DNA of 64,000 bases from Wurfbainia villosa (Eukaryota; Streptophyta; Magnoliopsida; Zingiberales; Zingiberaceae), in NCBI GenBank assembly GCA_025175895.1, contig CM045993.1, positions 46,938,621 to 47,002,620 on the forward strand, given 5' to 3'. The notes under the pieces are model-generated. The model was not told the DNA's origin. It saw nothing but the letters and a program-made list of their open reading frames with translations, and searched no databases. The translations under genes and the position numbers were made by a program. Below, piece after piece: positions 42,568 to 54,684 of the stretch; the stretch's first letter is position 1; each line of letters starts with the position of its first letter.

Positions 42568-43148
42568 ATGGCCCTACTTGCCATAATGATGGCAAGTGCC
42601 CTTTGGAGCTGGTTCTGCCTTTTAGCCTTTTTGTTCTTCCCCTTCTGTTGTTCCTTTGACTCCCTCTTAGAACCTTTCTTTGAGGAATCAACTAACAACA
42701 CCGTCCCCTGCTCATGCTTCTCAGAAGGCTCCACAGTCTTCAGCATGTTGAGCAGTACCACAGATGAACCTTCTTGCATCTCAGAGGTGAAGAGGAGCTT
42801 GGAGACTTCGAACCTTTTGAATCTCACTTGCTTATCAAACAACTCATAAAGATGAAGGACTACGATATGAGCATCCATATGCTCATGCTGCTTTCGTAGC
42901 TTGGGTTCCATCGTGGCTAGCATGATGCAACTTGTTAGTTTAGAATCTGCCACATGCTTCTGATAGACCAACATTTGGTCTGGAGTTGCATCGTCCTTAG
43001 GACGGTCAGGAAGAGGCTCTTCAAGGACATATGCAAGCTTTTTCTCCTTGAGAACAATTCTCAGGTTTCTAAGCCAGTCCAGGAAGTTAGGCCCAGTCAA
43101 TTTATTCGAATCTAAAATGGAACGCAAATTCAAAGACATCATGATCAA
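42531..43148 (-). pseudogene. Element C gag
   Basis: About 205 residues: NKLTGPNFLDWLRNLRIVL is the copia gag N-terminal motif, followed by the capsid region (LYELFDKQVRFKRFEVSKLL) and a Lys-rich end. The zinc knuckle falls in the neighbouring frame, so a frameshift lies near 42600. Confidence 0.85.
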
Positions 43149-44408
43149 TCTTAGAAATACAAACGATCATATATGAGAAAATGATTTTAAAATGCATCAA
43201 TATACATTTATAAATCCCATTCATTTTTCGAATTTCAAAAACCCCAAAATCACTTCGGGAGATTGTAGGTCCATCTCCGAATGGGTTGATATCCATCATA
43301 GTTATGAACAACCTTGGAGAGAGTCCAACAAGCCATTCATAACTACGATGGTAGGTATCAACTATACCGATTGCATATCACGTATATGCAACTATCACAA
43401 TGTGCTATCAACTAATTGAATGTTCACACATACATCGGGTTGTTAACACATTAACAAGTATGCATCATATGCATAGCACCCAACTTCACCTCCCTTTACA
43501 TCGACCTTGGAGAGAGTCCAACAAGCCGATGCTCCAGGTTAAAGCCAACCCATTAATCGAGAAATAGTTTTAATATGGTTAGAGCACATTCAACCAATTA
43601 GCCCAGCTTGGAGAGAGTCTAACAACCAAAGCTAACGATTGACCTCTGACTCTTACCATATTAGTATTAAACTATTCCATGGTTTGAACATGTTCAGGTT
43701 CGAGCCGGGCTTGGAGAGAGTCCAACAACCCAAACAAGAAACGGAACTCTGGTTCTAACCATATTAATGGAAGGTGTAGGCTTTAATATTGTTTAAGGAT
43801 TTAATGTCTCATCCTCTTTGCATGCAAATAACTATTATCTACATGGCATGACATACATGACATACATCTACATGTCACGACACGCATAGCATAATGTTAT
43901 GCATCTAATGCAATTACATGGCATACAATTATGTCATGTATATATTTCCTTATATGTCATAACTATTTATGGAAATAAAATATGTTTAAGATTTGATTCT
44001 CCAAATCAAATCATAATTAAATTAGGAAACAAATTTCCAAATCTAATCACATATTTTATTCATGGAATTATTTGATTAAGGAAAATCTATTTAGGAAACC
44101 AATTTCCTAAATCATTAAAACTTCTTATGGAAATAAAATATTTTAAGATTTGATTTCCCAAATCAAATCATGATTAAATTAGGAAACAAATTTCCAGAAT
44201 CTAATCAAATATTTTATTTATGGAAAATATCAATTTCCATAAATACTTCCAACTTTCCAAAAGTGGAAGATTTCCATAAATACTTCTAGACTTTCCAAAA
44301 TTAAAAAATTTCCATAAATACTTCTAAATTTCCAAAATTAGAAAATTTCAAGAAATAACATTATGACTATCGCAAAACCATTTTACGATTATGTCGAAAC
44401 ACAACCTA
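43149..44408 (-). other. Element C leader, repeat-rich
   Basis: This 1.26 kb stretch between PBS and gag has CTTGGAGAGAGTCCAACAA-type motifs at about 43312, 43505, 43606 and 43709. It also has a 158-bp duplication starting at 43971 and 44129 (GGAAATAAAATAT, AAGATTTGATT). Several tandem units of about 42 bases (TTTCCATAAATACTTCTA) lie at 44247-44345. No coding sequence is seen. Confidence 0.75.
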
Positions 44409-44421
44409 GGCTCTGATACCA
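44409..44421 (-). promoter_or_regulatory. Primer binding site of element C
   Basis: Minus strand TGGTATCAGAGCC next to the 5' LTR end at 44423. Confidence 0.92.
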
Positions 44422-44422
44422 C

Positions 44423-46689
44423 TGTTGGGTTTCCGGCACCGCAGCGTGTGTGTGTTCGATCACGTTTCGTAAACATGAACACAGCGAAAGCAATAAAAAT
44501 AATAAATCTACATTTATTACAACACACACAACACACGCATGCATATTAAAACAAGTGTAGACATAACTGTAAATTTAAATTTGCAATAAAAGGAAATTTA
44601 TCTACGTTATACCTTTCGTATGACGTGTAGCGGGAACGACATCAACCGGAACGATCCTCGCTAGAATTGTCTCTATCTGTATCCACGCCGAGTTCCTCGG
44701 GATGACTTCGCTAAGCCATGAGCTTCGTCTTCGTACGGGTTACTAGCCTCGTGTTGAAGACGACGTGATCGAGAGATGATCACGATCCGAATCCAAATTC
44801 GGATCCTAATACGAGTTCTCAAAACTCGCTTCTCCAGAGAGGTATTCGTCAACCAATTGACGAATCCTTCATCCTCCACCTCAGAGGATTACCGGAGATC
44901 GAATCCCCGGTAAGTTAGCCGCTGTCGGAGCTCTAACCGTCGTCCAAACGATGCTCCGACGAGAGGAGAACAAGCTGTCCAGAAAACTGGACAGCTTTGG
45001 TGGAGGTGATAGGCGCCGGCCAACCAAGGGAGATAGAGCTCACCTTGATGCCAAACTTGAAGGAGATCACCGGAGCACTAACCGGAAGCAGCTCAACGCC
45101 GGCGAGGGGGAAGGAAGCAGCCTTCTGGACACCGGTTGGAGGAGCTTTGGGCGGCGGCAATAGGTTGGCGCCGAGAGCTCCAAGGAGAAGGTGGGCGGCA
45201 ACCTTAGGGCTAGGGGTTTTTGGATTAGGGCTTAATTATCCCTTAAGCCCTCTTTTATAGAGAACTAATTCTCTTAACGGTTATTGGATCATAACCATTA
45301 CGCCCGTTAACCTGCTCCATTAAGATAAGTTAAAATAAACCAAACCATGATGGTTTATTTTAAGTTAAAACGAACCGAACCAACTTTTGGTTCATTCGTT
45401 TAAAATAAACCAAACCGAATAAACTTTTGGTTCATTCGTTTAAAATAAACCAAACCCTTTGGTTTATTCTCCTCCATTGGATTAGAACCAAACCATTTTG
45501 GTTCATCCATTATGTCATCATAAGACATGGCCCATCCACGCTTCCATTGCGGCTGAAACGATTTCATGCTCGCTTCTTGTTTGGTCCAACCAAACCTAGT
45601 TTCTCTCGGTCTGAGAATCCCATTCTCAAGCTCGTTTTAAATCCTTCGGATTACGCTCGTTGTGCGTGTGACCAAATAGGTTCTCGATTTATGTTGGCCA
45701 TCTATAATTAATCATTAATTATAGAACGATCATGAGTGACACCTAGTAGTACATCATGATCCCCAATTAACTGAAAAGATCAACGGTTGATCCAGAACTA
45801 TTTCTGAAACCCTTTAGTAGCTCGAATGAATCGTGCCCCATTCCCTTCACTCATCTTATACCCACTTGGTTCAGGACATGGTCTAATAGTGTCAGTCCCC
45901 ACTAGGCTGACTATGTCACACCTAGCCCAAGTATCATTTCCTCGTCCTACGGATTCTAGTTACTCCACATGTATCGAATAGTACCTTACTCTAAACATGT
46001 AATGCTTTGGCCAAAGACTTTAGTAACAATCCGACGAGAGGCCATGGGTATACATCTCTTCGCAAGGAGTGGTGAATCCTTTATAGGCTATTCAAACACT
46101 TTCGATCACTTCGACTTATACCCAATCATCCCGGGTCCACATCTCCTTAGAGATGCTTGCTTAAGATGTCAAAGCATAAGTCTCTATGATCAAGATGACT
46201 TGAATACCGCAAGTCAAAGAAACATCGCACTTAAGCCACAGTAAGAACTTCATTGACATATCTATATATGCAGAGAACCATATGAAGTCTTAAAGCTGGT
46301 CACTCCAATGAACTAGTTACCATAACTAGCATCCACGATTAATTCCGGACATCACTATGTCTCCAGGCAGTGAGAATCAGCTGCTTGGATACACCAAGGA
46401 GTATACCTCGTGCTAGTCTCGACAGAATTGATGGTGTCCAAATCCATCAATTCATTGACTAGGGATAATTCTGATACATCACAATTACACATGTAGAGAT
46501 ACTCACTAGTTGTGATCCAATCACAAATTCTCTCATGCTGTGAATCGTATCGTGGACATTCAGTAAATGAGTTTAAGATCCAATCAAATACATAAAACAT
46601 GTATACTCAAATAGTGAATCTTCATTTATCATATAAATGGTTCATACATAAGGCGATTGCCTTAGGACATCTCTCATATATTACTAACA
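44423..46689 (-). repeat. Element C 5' LTR (2267 bp)
   Basis: TGTTGGG...CTAACA. TATA on the minus strand at 45260-45250. It differs from the partner mainly by a 40-bp tandem duplication at 45382-45461. Confidence 0.94.
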
Positions 46690-46694
46690 CATCA

Positions 46695-46811
46695 GCTTTG
46701 AATTCTGCTTAGGTTAATATGACCAAGACTAAGATGCCAAAGATATGTTTGGTTCATCTTCGAAGGTTCTTTTCTCTTATTGGAATTAGAAGATGAGTTA
46801 TTAACTTCAAT
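46695..46811 (-). pseudogene. Element B pre-integrase/zinc N-terminal segment
   Basis: On the minus strand HLSLGHINLSRI can be read directly before the CATCA target site. This is the LGH motif of the copia pre-integrase domain. The continuation DGPLGSLVVEDF is found on the other side of C at 37222, which shows that both pieces were once joined. Small frame changes lie at the joint. Confidence 0.8.
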
Positions 46812-47331
46812 TTACATCGTGGGAGGTTTTGGTTCAAGTGTGTATAGATTTCCTATCAATGCACTTGAACAGATAATGTCCCCATTCCTTTTTATAATAA
46901 CTCTGACATTAAAAGAAATAGAATATCCATTCATAAACAATTTAGAAAATAAAATTAAATTCTTTCTAAATAAAGGAACATAAAGGCAATTCTTAAGAAC
47001 CAAAACTTTATTTTTGTCAAAAAATAAATGAACGTCTCCCACTGCAACAGCCGCCACCTTCGTGGCATCGCCCAAGTACACGGTAATCTCCCCCTCAGTT
47101 AGTCGTCTGGTTTCCTGGAACCCCTGCATTGCAGACATGATTAGTGGCTCCTGTATCTTCTACACACCAGGTGCCGGTAGATAACATTGCTAAACATGTT
47201 TCAACGACTAGACCAAAAGATATACCTTTGTTCTGCTTGCAGTTGGGGCAGTCCTTCTTCCAGTGTCCAGTATTCTTACAAGTGAAGCACTTGACTTTCG
47301 GCTTCTTCACTCCTCCTTGAGTTCCTCTCAC
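46812..47331 (-). pseudogene. Element B zinc knuckle and protease
   Basis: CFTCKNTGHWKKDC is an intact CX2CX4HX4C knuckle, followed by CVEDTGATNHVCN with the D-T-G protease triad. A frame change at about 47095-47138 leads into the remaining protease (EITVYLGDATKVAAVAVGDV, CLYVPLFRKNLILFSKL). Confidence 0.87.
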
Positions 47332-47346
47332 CGCCTTTGCCCCAGT

Positions 47347-48065
47347 TTATTTCTTCTTCTTCTTGCCTTTCAGTTTAGAAGTAGAAACCTTTTGGGTCAC
47401 CATGGCATGCGCCTGAGCACTCTGACGAAATAGCCCCTCTGCCGCCTGGAGTTCTGTCAGAAGCTCCGCCAACGAATACAACCTCTTGTTCATGTTGTAG
47501 TTCAGTCGAAACTGCTCAAAACTCCTAGGTAGAGACTGGAGAATGATATCGACCAAGGTTTTCCCATCGATCTTAGCTCCGAGGACTTCCTACTCATTCA
47601 AATGAGCCATCATCTTGAGAACCTGATCCCTCACGGGTGTTCCCTCGATCATGGTGGTCGTCATCAAGTTCCTCATGGCTTCCTGCCTTGTAGCCCGATT
47701 CTGGTGTCCGAAAAGCTCTTTGAGATTGAGCATCATGTCATAAGCAGTGTGCATGGCTTGATGCTGATGTTGTAGTACATTTGACATAGATGCCAAAATG
47801 TAACACCACGCCATCTCATTAGCCTTATCCACTTCTTATAACTCTCTCTCTCCTTTTCCCCAGAATCATCCGTAGGCTTAGGAGGACACTCTTCGAGGAG
47901 TATATATTTGTATTCCTCAGCAGTCAAGACAATATCAAGATTCCTCTTCCAATCAACATTGTTGGGTCCAGTAAGTTTATTCTCTTTCAGTATCATAGCA
48001 AGCGGGTTGAAAGTCATTTTGAAAGAAAACCTAAGAATCACATAGATCAAAATATTAGATTTCAA
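47347..48065 (-). pseudogene. Element B gag
   Basis: Three overlapping pieces: 48065-47733 with KENKLTGPNNVDWKRNLDIV; 47832-47590 with YDMMLNLKELFGHQNRATRQ; 47556-47347 with LPRSFEQFRLNYNMNKRLYS and a Lys-rich end. These are the usual blocks of a short copia gag. At least two breaks separate them. Confidence 0.87.
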
Positions 48066-49065
48066 AAAATTATTGATTCCTCAAACAATAAAATTTTAAA
48101 ATCAACTAACACCTCAAAATACCGAGAATATCGTATGCCACGATAGTGTGGACGTATACGAATTCTACATTTGTAAGAGGATATTTTACCCATTAATTTT
48201 ACTATTTTGTCAACCTAACTTTTTGATAAGTAAAATTAATAGTTGGTTCCTCTTTGGCCCTACAAATAAAAGCAGTGACTCCGATGGAGAGGATACTTAT
48301 ATTTGTATCTAAGTGTTCACCATTACTCGGTACCAAGATAATTATCTTGGATTATGTGCCTTCCGATGGGGAAGTACACAAGTTCCTTAATAATTCCCTA
48401 TAACCATATTTGACCTTGTGATTCGCAAACAAACTCATCCGATGGGGAGGAAGGTACTCAGAGCCGATGCGCAAGTTTGTTTGCATCACTTGTCAAATCG
48501 TAATGGAGGCCGTGGGAATTTATAAAAATATCCCTCTCCCACTTAGTAATTTAGAATTGAGGAATTTTCTAGCCTACGACATGCATATCAAACAATAAGC
48601 AATAAATATAAAAAATAAATTATTTTCCAACTATTATGACTTTTGTCTTCAATATGTCTCCCGTCGCATCGCCATCTTGTCCGCTCCTCCTATGCCATGT
48701 ATGAGCCATCCGGAGATCCGAGCCGAGACTAAAAACTATTTTAATTTACATCCATCGATCCTATACTCCACGAGGGAGTGTACATGAAATCTAGATCGAA
48801 AGTAAACTAAAATAGAAAGAATAGCTAAACAATGCCATATCTAATTTACAAAAAATTAAATACTAGCCTCGTCAACCCCGAGGATTCAACAAAATATACT
48901 ATTACACACATACAATCACATACACACATATGGCCATAATAGTCGGATCATATGCCTGCAACCAAAGAGTTAACCTACGCATATCCTACTATTATCCGGC
49001 ACATATAATATATGAAAAATGCATAAGAGTAACCAAATTCTAAACACACAAAACCGGAAACCATA
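48066..49065 (-). other. Element B leader
   Basis: Non-coding, 1 kb. The phrase CCGATGGGGA and variants recur at about 48278, 48365 and 48440 on the plus strand, spaced 75-90 bases apart. The rest is AT-rich. Confidence 0.6.
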
Positions 49066-49077
49066 GCTCTGATACAA
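49066..49077 (-). promoter_or_regulatory. Primer binding site of element B, one mismatch
   Basis: Minus strand TTGTATCAGAGC next to the 5' LTR, against TGGTATCAGAGC in the other elements (one G to T). Confidence 0.75.
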
Positions 49078-49079
49078 CT

Positions 49080-50960
49080 TGTTGGTAGGGGAAACTTCGC
49101 TTCCCCTTTCAACTTGGTTGCTTGTTCATGGAGATCCCTTCTATGTCTCCAGATAAAAAAATTTATCCTTGACAAGAGGGATTGCCCAAGCAACTTTGTC
49201 ATCGTCATGCTATTCGTTTAGAGTAGTCACTTGAACAAACTTGTTGTTCAAGCGACCAACCTCTATTTCACGAATAGCCATGGAATAGACGATGTACGGA
49301 TCGCCGACTTTTGTGTTTATGTTCGGGGTCCAAGTATATTTAGCCACAAAATAGAATATATATCATGCATATAATTGAAAAACAAATATAAACATGTAAC
49401 AAATGAAAATAGAGAATCGATATACCTCTCGATCTTCTATTGTATGACCTTCCTCCTTTCGGACGTCATGTGGGCGACGATCTACCAAAAGTTGAAGCTC
49501 CTAGATCACCAATCTTCCTTCCTTGCTCATCCCGAGCAAGAGGAAGAATAGAAACAAGACTCTTTTCCTTGTTTCAACCAACCAACAAGCAACAAGCAAC
49601 TTGCTTGCCGCCGGCCAACAAGGAGAAGGGAGAAAAAGATGGTTGCCGGCCAAGAGCTTCAAGGGAGGAGCCTAAGCCTTGGTTTCACCGGCCAAGGAGA
49701 AGGAGAAGAGTTACTTTGGATGCCGGCCAAGGGCTGGAAAGGCTTCTATGGGCGCTGACCACCAATGGAGAAGAAGAAAACAAGGAAAGATTTTCCTTAT
49801 TTGGTGCCGTCAAGCCTAAACCCTAATCTCCAAGCCTTGCCGCCAACTCCAAACTCCTATGCTTCCTTATTCCTCTCCACGCCAACCCTAAAGGCTCCTT
49901 TTATAGAGTTTAGGGATAAGCCTTGTTTTAATCTCCACCATTGGTTCTAGGGATTTAATCTCAACCGTCGGATCTAGAGATTTAATCTCAACCGTTGGAT
50001 CTAGAGATTTAATCTCTACCATTGGATCTAGAGTTTTGTTTCTATCCATTGAATTTAGGCTTCTTGAGGTATTAATAGGCTACAATAGGGACCATGAGAA
50101 GGAGTTGGATCTTGGCCACCCAATGGATCAAGCCCACATAAAGTTCGATCCATTAATGATAATCCAATCCACTAAAGGATTATCATTGATCTACCTCACC
50201 AACCCCCATAAGTTAATATGGGCTTCATATATTATATGTACATTTTCTCCCCGTGTTTAAGATCTCGAATGTCCGTTGATTAATTAATTTACTAACCATT
50301 AATTAATCAACATCTAACCCATGAGTAGTACCACTCAACCTTTTCATCATGCCGGATCAAGTCCACCTACAGGGTTTACATGATGAACCTTATGAGCTCC
50401 TCAAGGGGACATCATCATCCTAATATATAGGACACAATTTCCTCCTATAATCAATGGCACACCATATAAATAATATCATTTCCCAACTTACCGAGCCTAT
50501 CGATTTAATCTATAAATCTCGCCCATTGGTAAATCAAAGAAATGAATACTAAGTATATGTGCCCGTTATTATATCGAAATTAAGAGTATGTACAATATAA
50601 TATCTGAGGTCTGATTCGATTATGTAGTCAGCAATAAATCGAATCACCTCTAAGTCGGTCCTACTCAATACACACAAAGTGTACTAGTGTGATTCTATGG
50701 TCAAGACAAACCAACACCAAATCACACTACAACCATACCAATGGTTTGTCTAAAGCCATCTCGGTTGTGAGCCTATACTTATACTTTACAAGGAGCCGAT
50801 AACATGATCTCCCATGTGACACCATACACCATGTTATCTACAATGTAATGTACTAGACAATATGCATAACCATAAAAATATGCAAACAATGATATGTGAT
50901 TCTTATTTCAAAATAAAGATGTTCATACAAAAGATAGACTTTTCAGTATACATCCCAACA
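49080..50960 (-). repeat. Element B 5' LTR (1881 bp), contains the empty site of H
   Basis: TGTTGG...CCAACA. It is uninterrupted and so shows what the 3' LTR looked like before H: AGAAA at 49631-49635 followed by AAGATGGTTGCC. TATA on the minus strand at 49906-49897; 27-bp repeat at about 49925-50045. Confidence 0.94.
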
Positions 50961-50965
50961 TAGTC

Positions 50966-51726
50966 GACTGCCATGTCATGACAGTTGACTGCTCCAAGTC
51001 AAATAGAGTTCGACTGGTGTTAGTTGCTGGATCAAGTCGACATCGATCATTGCGGGAAGCAAATAATCGATCGCCGCTGCACGCACGAAGCTAGTCGAGC
51101 TCACGGGTCACTCGACTGGAAGTCGACATCAATCGACTGATGAAAGCATCAGTCGACTGATCATATGACTGTTGGAAAATCATCCGCGAATATCACGAAT
51201 TCGAGTTGGTAAGTAGCCGTTATTGGGCAACGACTATAGTATCAGTCGACTGATCGGGGCATCAGTCGACTGATGCTGTTAACGGGAAGAAATTCCCTTT
51301 CTCTATAAAGAGAAGGGGTGAGGGACTTTGGGAGGCTAATGCTTATGCTCTAAACTCCTCCAAAGTGCCTAATATGTTTTCCATCCTCTTACTTGAGCTT
51401 ATTTACATTATATTGTAAGAGGAGTGATTCTTGTGTAAAAGGTTACCTCCACCTAGCTTGGTGCAAAGGAGAGAATAGTGAAAGCTTGAGGCATGATTCA
51501 CCTTGGACGAATCGGACCGTGGATTAGCGGCGAAGCCATGAACCACGTTACATTGTGGTGTTAGCGTTTGTGATTTCTATTCTTTCTTTGTATTTGTCTT
51601 AATTGTTTATATTAGTATATTCCGCTTGCGCTAATAGTCTTTGTAGAAGAGCAATCAACGAACGACTACCATCGTCTACGATAAAGGCTATTCACCCCCC
51701 TCTAGCCGACCACCATCGACCCTACA
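50966..51726 (+). repeat. Element D 5' LTR, right piece
   Basis: Continues D after B and ends CCTACA before the primer site. It has palindromes at 51148-51161, 51241-51254 and 51259-51276, and a TATA box CTATAAAG at 51303-51310. With the left piece the LTR is 1257 bp. Confidence 0.9.
51148..51276. promoter_or_regulatory. Palindromes upstream of the element D TATA box
   Basis: ATCAGTCGACTGAT at 51148 and 51241 and the perfect 18-mer GCATCAGTCGACTGATGC at 51259-51276, ending 27 bases before the TATA box. Confidence 0.6.
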
Positions 51727-51728
51727 AG

Positions 51729-51740
51729 TGGTATCAGAGC
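51729..51740 (+). promoter_or_regulatory. Primer binding site of element D
   Basis: TGGTATCAGAGC two bases after the LTR end. Confidence 0.92.
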
Positions 51741-51786
51741 AAGGTCGCTTGTTGAGGACTAACCGCTGCAACAAGCACAGTCAAGG

Positions 51787-53514
51787 ATGACCGGCTCCAA
51801 CATTCACCCACTGAAATTTAAAGGAGAATTCTCTTGGTGGAAGAAGAGAATGGAGGTATTTTTTGAAACCGATTTCGAAATTCTATTAATAATGGAAAAT
51901 GGTTTCGAGATACCTAGGGGTGAAAATGGGGAGCAAATAGAGAAGACAAGATGGACTAAGAGACAAAGAGAGGAGTACTTGGCAAATTCGAAGGCCAAGC
52001 ATCACTTGTACAACGTACTCCCCCAATAAGAAATCAACTGGATTGGAGAGTATGCAAGTGCAAAAGAGATGTGGGAGAAGCTAGTAGAGCTTCATGAAGG
52101 TACCTCGGAGGCCAAGCTTGCAAGGAGAGACCTCCTCTGCTCCCAACTATCAAATATTAAACTTGAAAAGGGAGAAAAGATAACCTCATTACATTCTAGA
52201 TTTAAGGAAATTTTAATTGGGCTAACAAGTGTAGGAGAAAGACTTTCGAACCGGGATATGCTCATGAAAGCAATCGATGCTTTTCCCTGGTCATCGAAAT
52301 GGAGCTCAATGGTGGACTCCTTCTACATGTCAAAGAACCTAGAAGTGAGCACCTTGGAGGAGTTCTTCTCAACCATGGAGCTCCATGAAACAAGGCTTGA
52401 GGGAATAAGTGAAGAACCGAGCATCAAGCCATCAAGAGGAGTGACACTATTAGCCAACAAGGGGAAGAAGAAGATGGAGACTCCTTCCTCCTTCGATGAA
52501 GCATCCTCCTCCTCCTCCATGGATAGCACGGAAGAAGCTTATATGGTAAGGAAGGTAAGGCGTGCATTAAAAGGCTTTAAATTTAACAAATCTCATGATA
52601 GGGGGAAAAAGCCAAGGAGGAAAACAATTTGCTACAATTGCCAACAAGAGGGACACATAAGAGATAATTGTCCACTCTTGAACAAGAACAAAGAAGAGAG
52701 GAGAAAGAAAGAAGAAAAGAAGAAAAAGGGGAGCAAAAAGAAGGAAGAGGAGAAGAAGGCCAAAGAAAAGGGGAAGGCCAAGGCACTAAAAGCAAGGACA
52801 TGGGATGATCCTTCTTCTTCACCATCATCCTCCGAAGAAGAACGTGTCTACTCAAACCTTGCCCTAATGGCAATAGATGACCTAGACTCCACCTCCTCTT
52901 GCGAGAAAGAAGAAAGAAGCACTAGTGACGAGAGCTCAAGTGAAGGGGGGGCTTCATCGTCATCATCATCGGAATCGGAGGAAGAGGACATGGAAACTAT
53001 GATAATGAATCTCTCATCCAATAAAATAGTTTTCATGATTTCTAGCCTTACTAAGGACTTATTTAGGGCTAAAAAGAAAAATAAATGCATGCTAGATCAA
53101 ATTAAGGATTTAGAAGAAAAATTAGAAAAGACATGCTTAGATATTAATGATAATATTTCTTCTAGTCATGATAATGCATGCTCACATGACTATATGCCAT
53201 TTGATGTTAATGATGCATGCATTGAAGAAAATAGGGTCTTAAGAAAAAAGGTAGACCATTTAACCAAGGCCCTAGAAAAATTCACCATTGGCTCTAACAC
53301 CCTTAACATGATCATAGGAAGCCAAAGTGCAAGCTACAACAAGAAAGGCCTAGGATATAAGGGAAAAACTAATGAAAAGGCCTATAAATATTTAATTGCT
53401 AGGGGTCAAAGTAAAAATAAGACAATTGTTAGAAAATGGATCCCTAAGGAATTTTTAGTGAACTCCATAGGAAAGAATTTGTTTTGGGTTCCTAAATCCA
53501 TCCTTAAAGGTTAG
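51787..53514 (+). pseudogene. Element D gag, one stop
   Basis: One frame of 576 codons from ATG 51787 (MTGSNIHPLKFKGEFSWWKK) to 53514, broken only by TAA 52027-52029 after NVLPQ where H has a Gln or Glu codon. It is closely similar to the gag of H block by block: capsid helices, knuckle CYNCQQEGHIRDNC, Lys/Glu-rich and Ser/Glu-rich stretches, coiled coil, FWVPKSILKG end. A translation restart at a later ATG would lack the N-terminal motif. Confidence 0.9.
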
Positions 53515-54684
53515 GAAAACCCTAAGATAGTCAACCATAAGGATTTCGCCTATATCATATTTTGGTTGACTTAGGATGGCGGGACTAAAATTTTGAAATA
53601 GTGTTGGGTGATGATAATGCACCCTTAAATAGTTTAAATCATGCTCAACACTTAGTGTTATATATGTTGACACTCATGACCTATAAATTTTTAGCATAGT
53701 GTTGGGTGTTGATAATGTACCCATAAATTGATAATAATGCTTAAATCATGATAGTTAATGTAATTGTTATATATGTTTGCAATCATGATTTATGATCTTG
53801 ACATTTGATATATAATCATGGGCAATAAGGTTTAAATCATGCTTTTGGTGATACTTGATTTATTTTCATGATTTTATATCCAATGCATGATTACAAATTG
53901 ATTGATACATTAGTTTCATGATCATAATGTGAAATCAATGCATGTATGTCTTTTTGATCATGTGGTATGTTAGGATGATACTTAAACTTGTGTAAATTTG
54001 CATGAAATTAATGGTTAAGTAATATACAAATACCTTTAGGTTCATCTCACACTCATTATAGGCTACCTTGATTGAAAACATAGCATGAGTGAGATGATAG
54101 GATGATACTAATGATCCACTAATGCCTATGGCATTTAGATGGTCATTTAAAGTATCAAAATAGCAATAATAGACCAATCATGGGGAAGACTTATGTTTAA
54201 TTCATAGATATATTGCCCAAAGATCATGGTTGGATATTTCAAATGTTTTGAAAACCATTTCTTGTTTCATAAACTGAATTTTCATGTTTTGAAAAGCTTC
54301 AAGGCAAAACTAGGTTTCAAAATTGATACAAATTTTAGATATTTTCTAATTTTTGAGATTTTGCCTAATTTTCAAAAATATAATGATTTTTCATGGAAAA
54401 CTATTTTTCATTGATAAAGAAATTTACAAGAAATGTGTTCCCCAAATTTCATGATTTTTCAATTTTTATAGAATTTTTAATGCATTTCTAAAATTCAACC
54501 CGAAAATTAGAAATTCCTGAAATTAGAGTGCCAGTCGACTGGTAGTCTGAACCAGTCGAATGATCGCCTGAAAACATGCCCAGTAACTTCTTTTATCAGA
54601 TTTTAAGGCATGTTTTGGTATTTTTCCTTTTCCTAGACTTGATGCAATGTTTGAATAACATAGTTTAATCTTTTTGATGGTGTC
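53515..54684 (+). other. Element D 3' non-coding region
   Basis: AT-rich, no coding sequence. It is similar to the corresponding part of H. GTGTTGGGTG(T/A)TGATAATG occurs twice (about 53602 and 53700), a weak duplication. Confidence 0.6.

Larger units (their letters stand above)
37228..46689 (-). mobile_element. Element C: complete copia element inserted in the integrase of B
   Basis: LTRs 37228-39454 (3') and 44423-46689 (5') with target duplication CATCA at 37223-37227 and 46690-46694. The LTRs look almost identical apart from a 40-bp duplication in the right one, so insertion was recent. The minus-strand interior is PBS, a 1.3 kb leader, gag, protease, integrase, RT and RNase H, all in broken frames. 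The decayed coding beside near-identical LTRs suggests that a defective RNA was mobilised in trans. Confidence 0.94.
27211..50960 (-). mobile_element. Element B: complete copia element (Tork/Angela-like), host to H and C
   Basis: LTR pair: 27211-27766 plus 33301-34611 (3' LTR, split by H) and 49080-50960 (5' LTR). Target duplication TAGTC is at 27206-27210 and 50961-50965. On the minus strand the interior is leader, gag, knuckle and protease (48065-46812), pre-integrase (46811-46695), [C], integrase (37222-36274) and RT-RNase H (36270-34645). Removing H (5.5 kb) and C (9.5 kb) leaves an element of about 8.7 kb. Coding parts have several stops and frameshifts. Confidence 0.92.
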
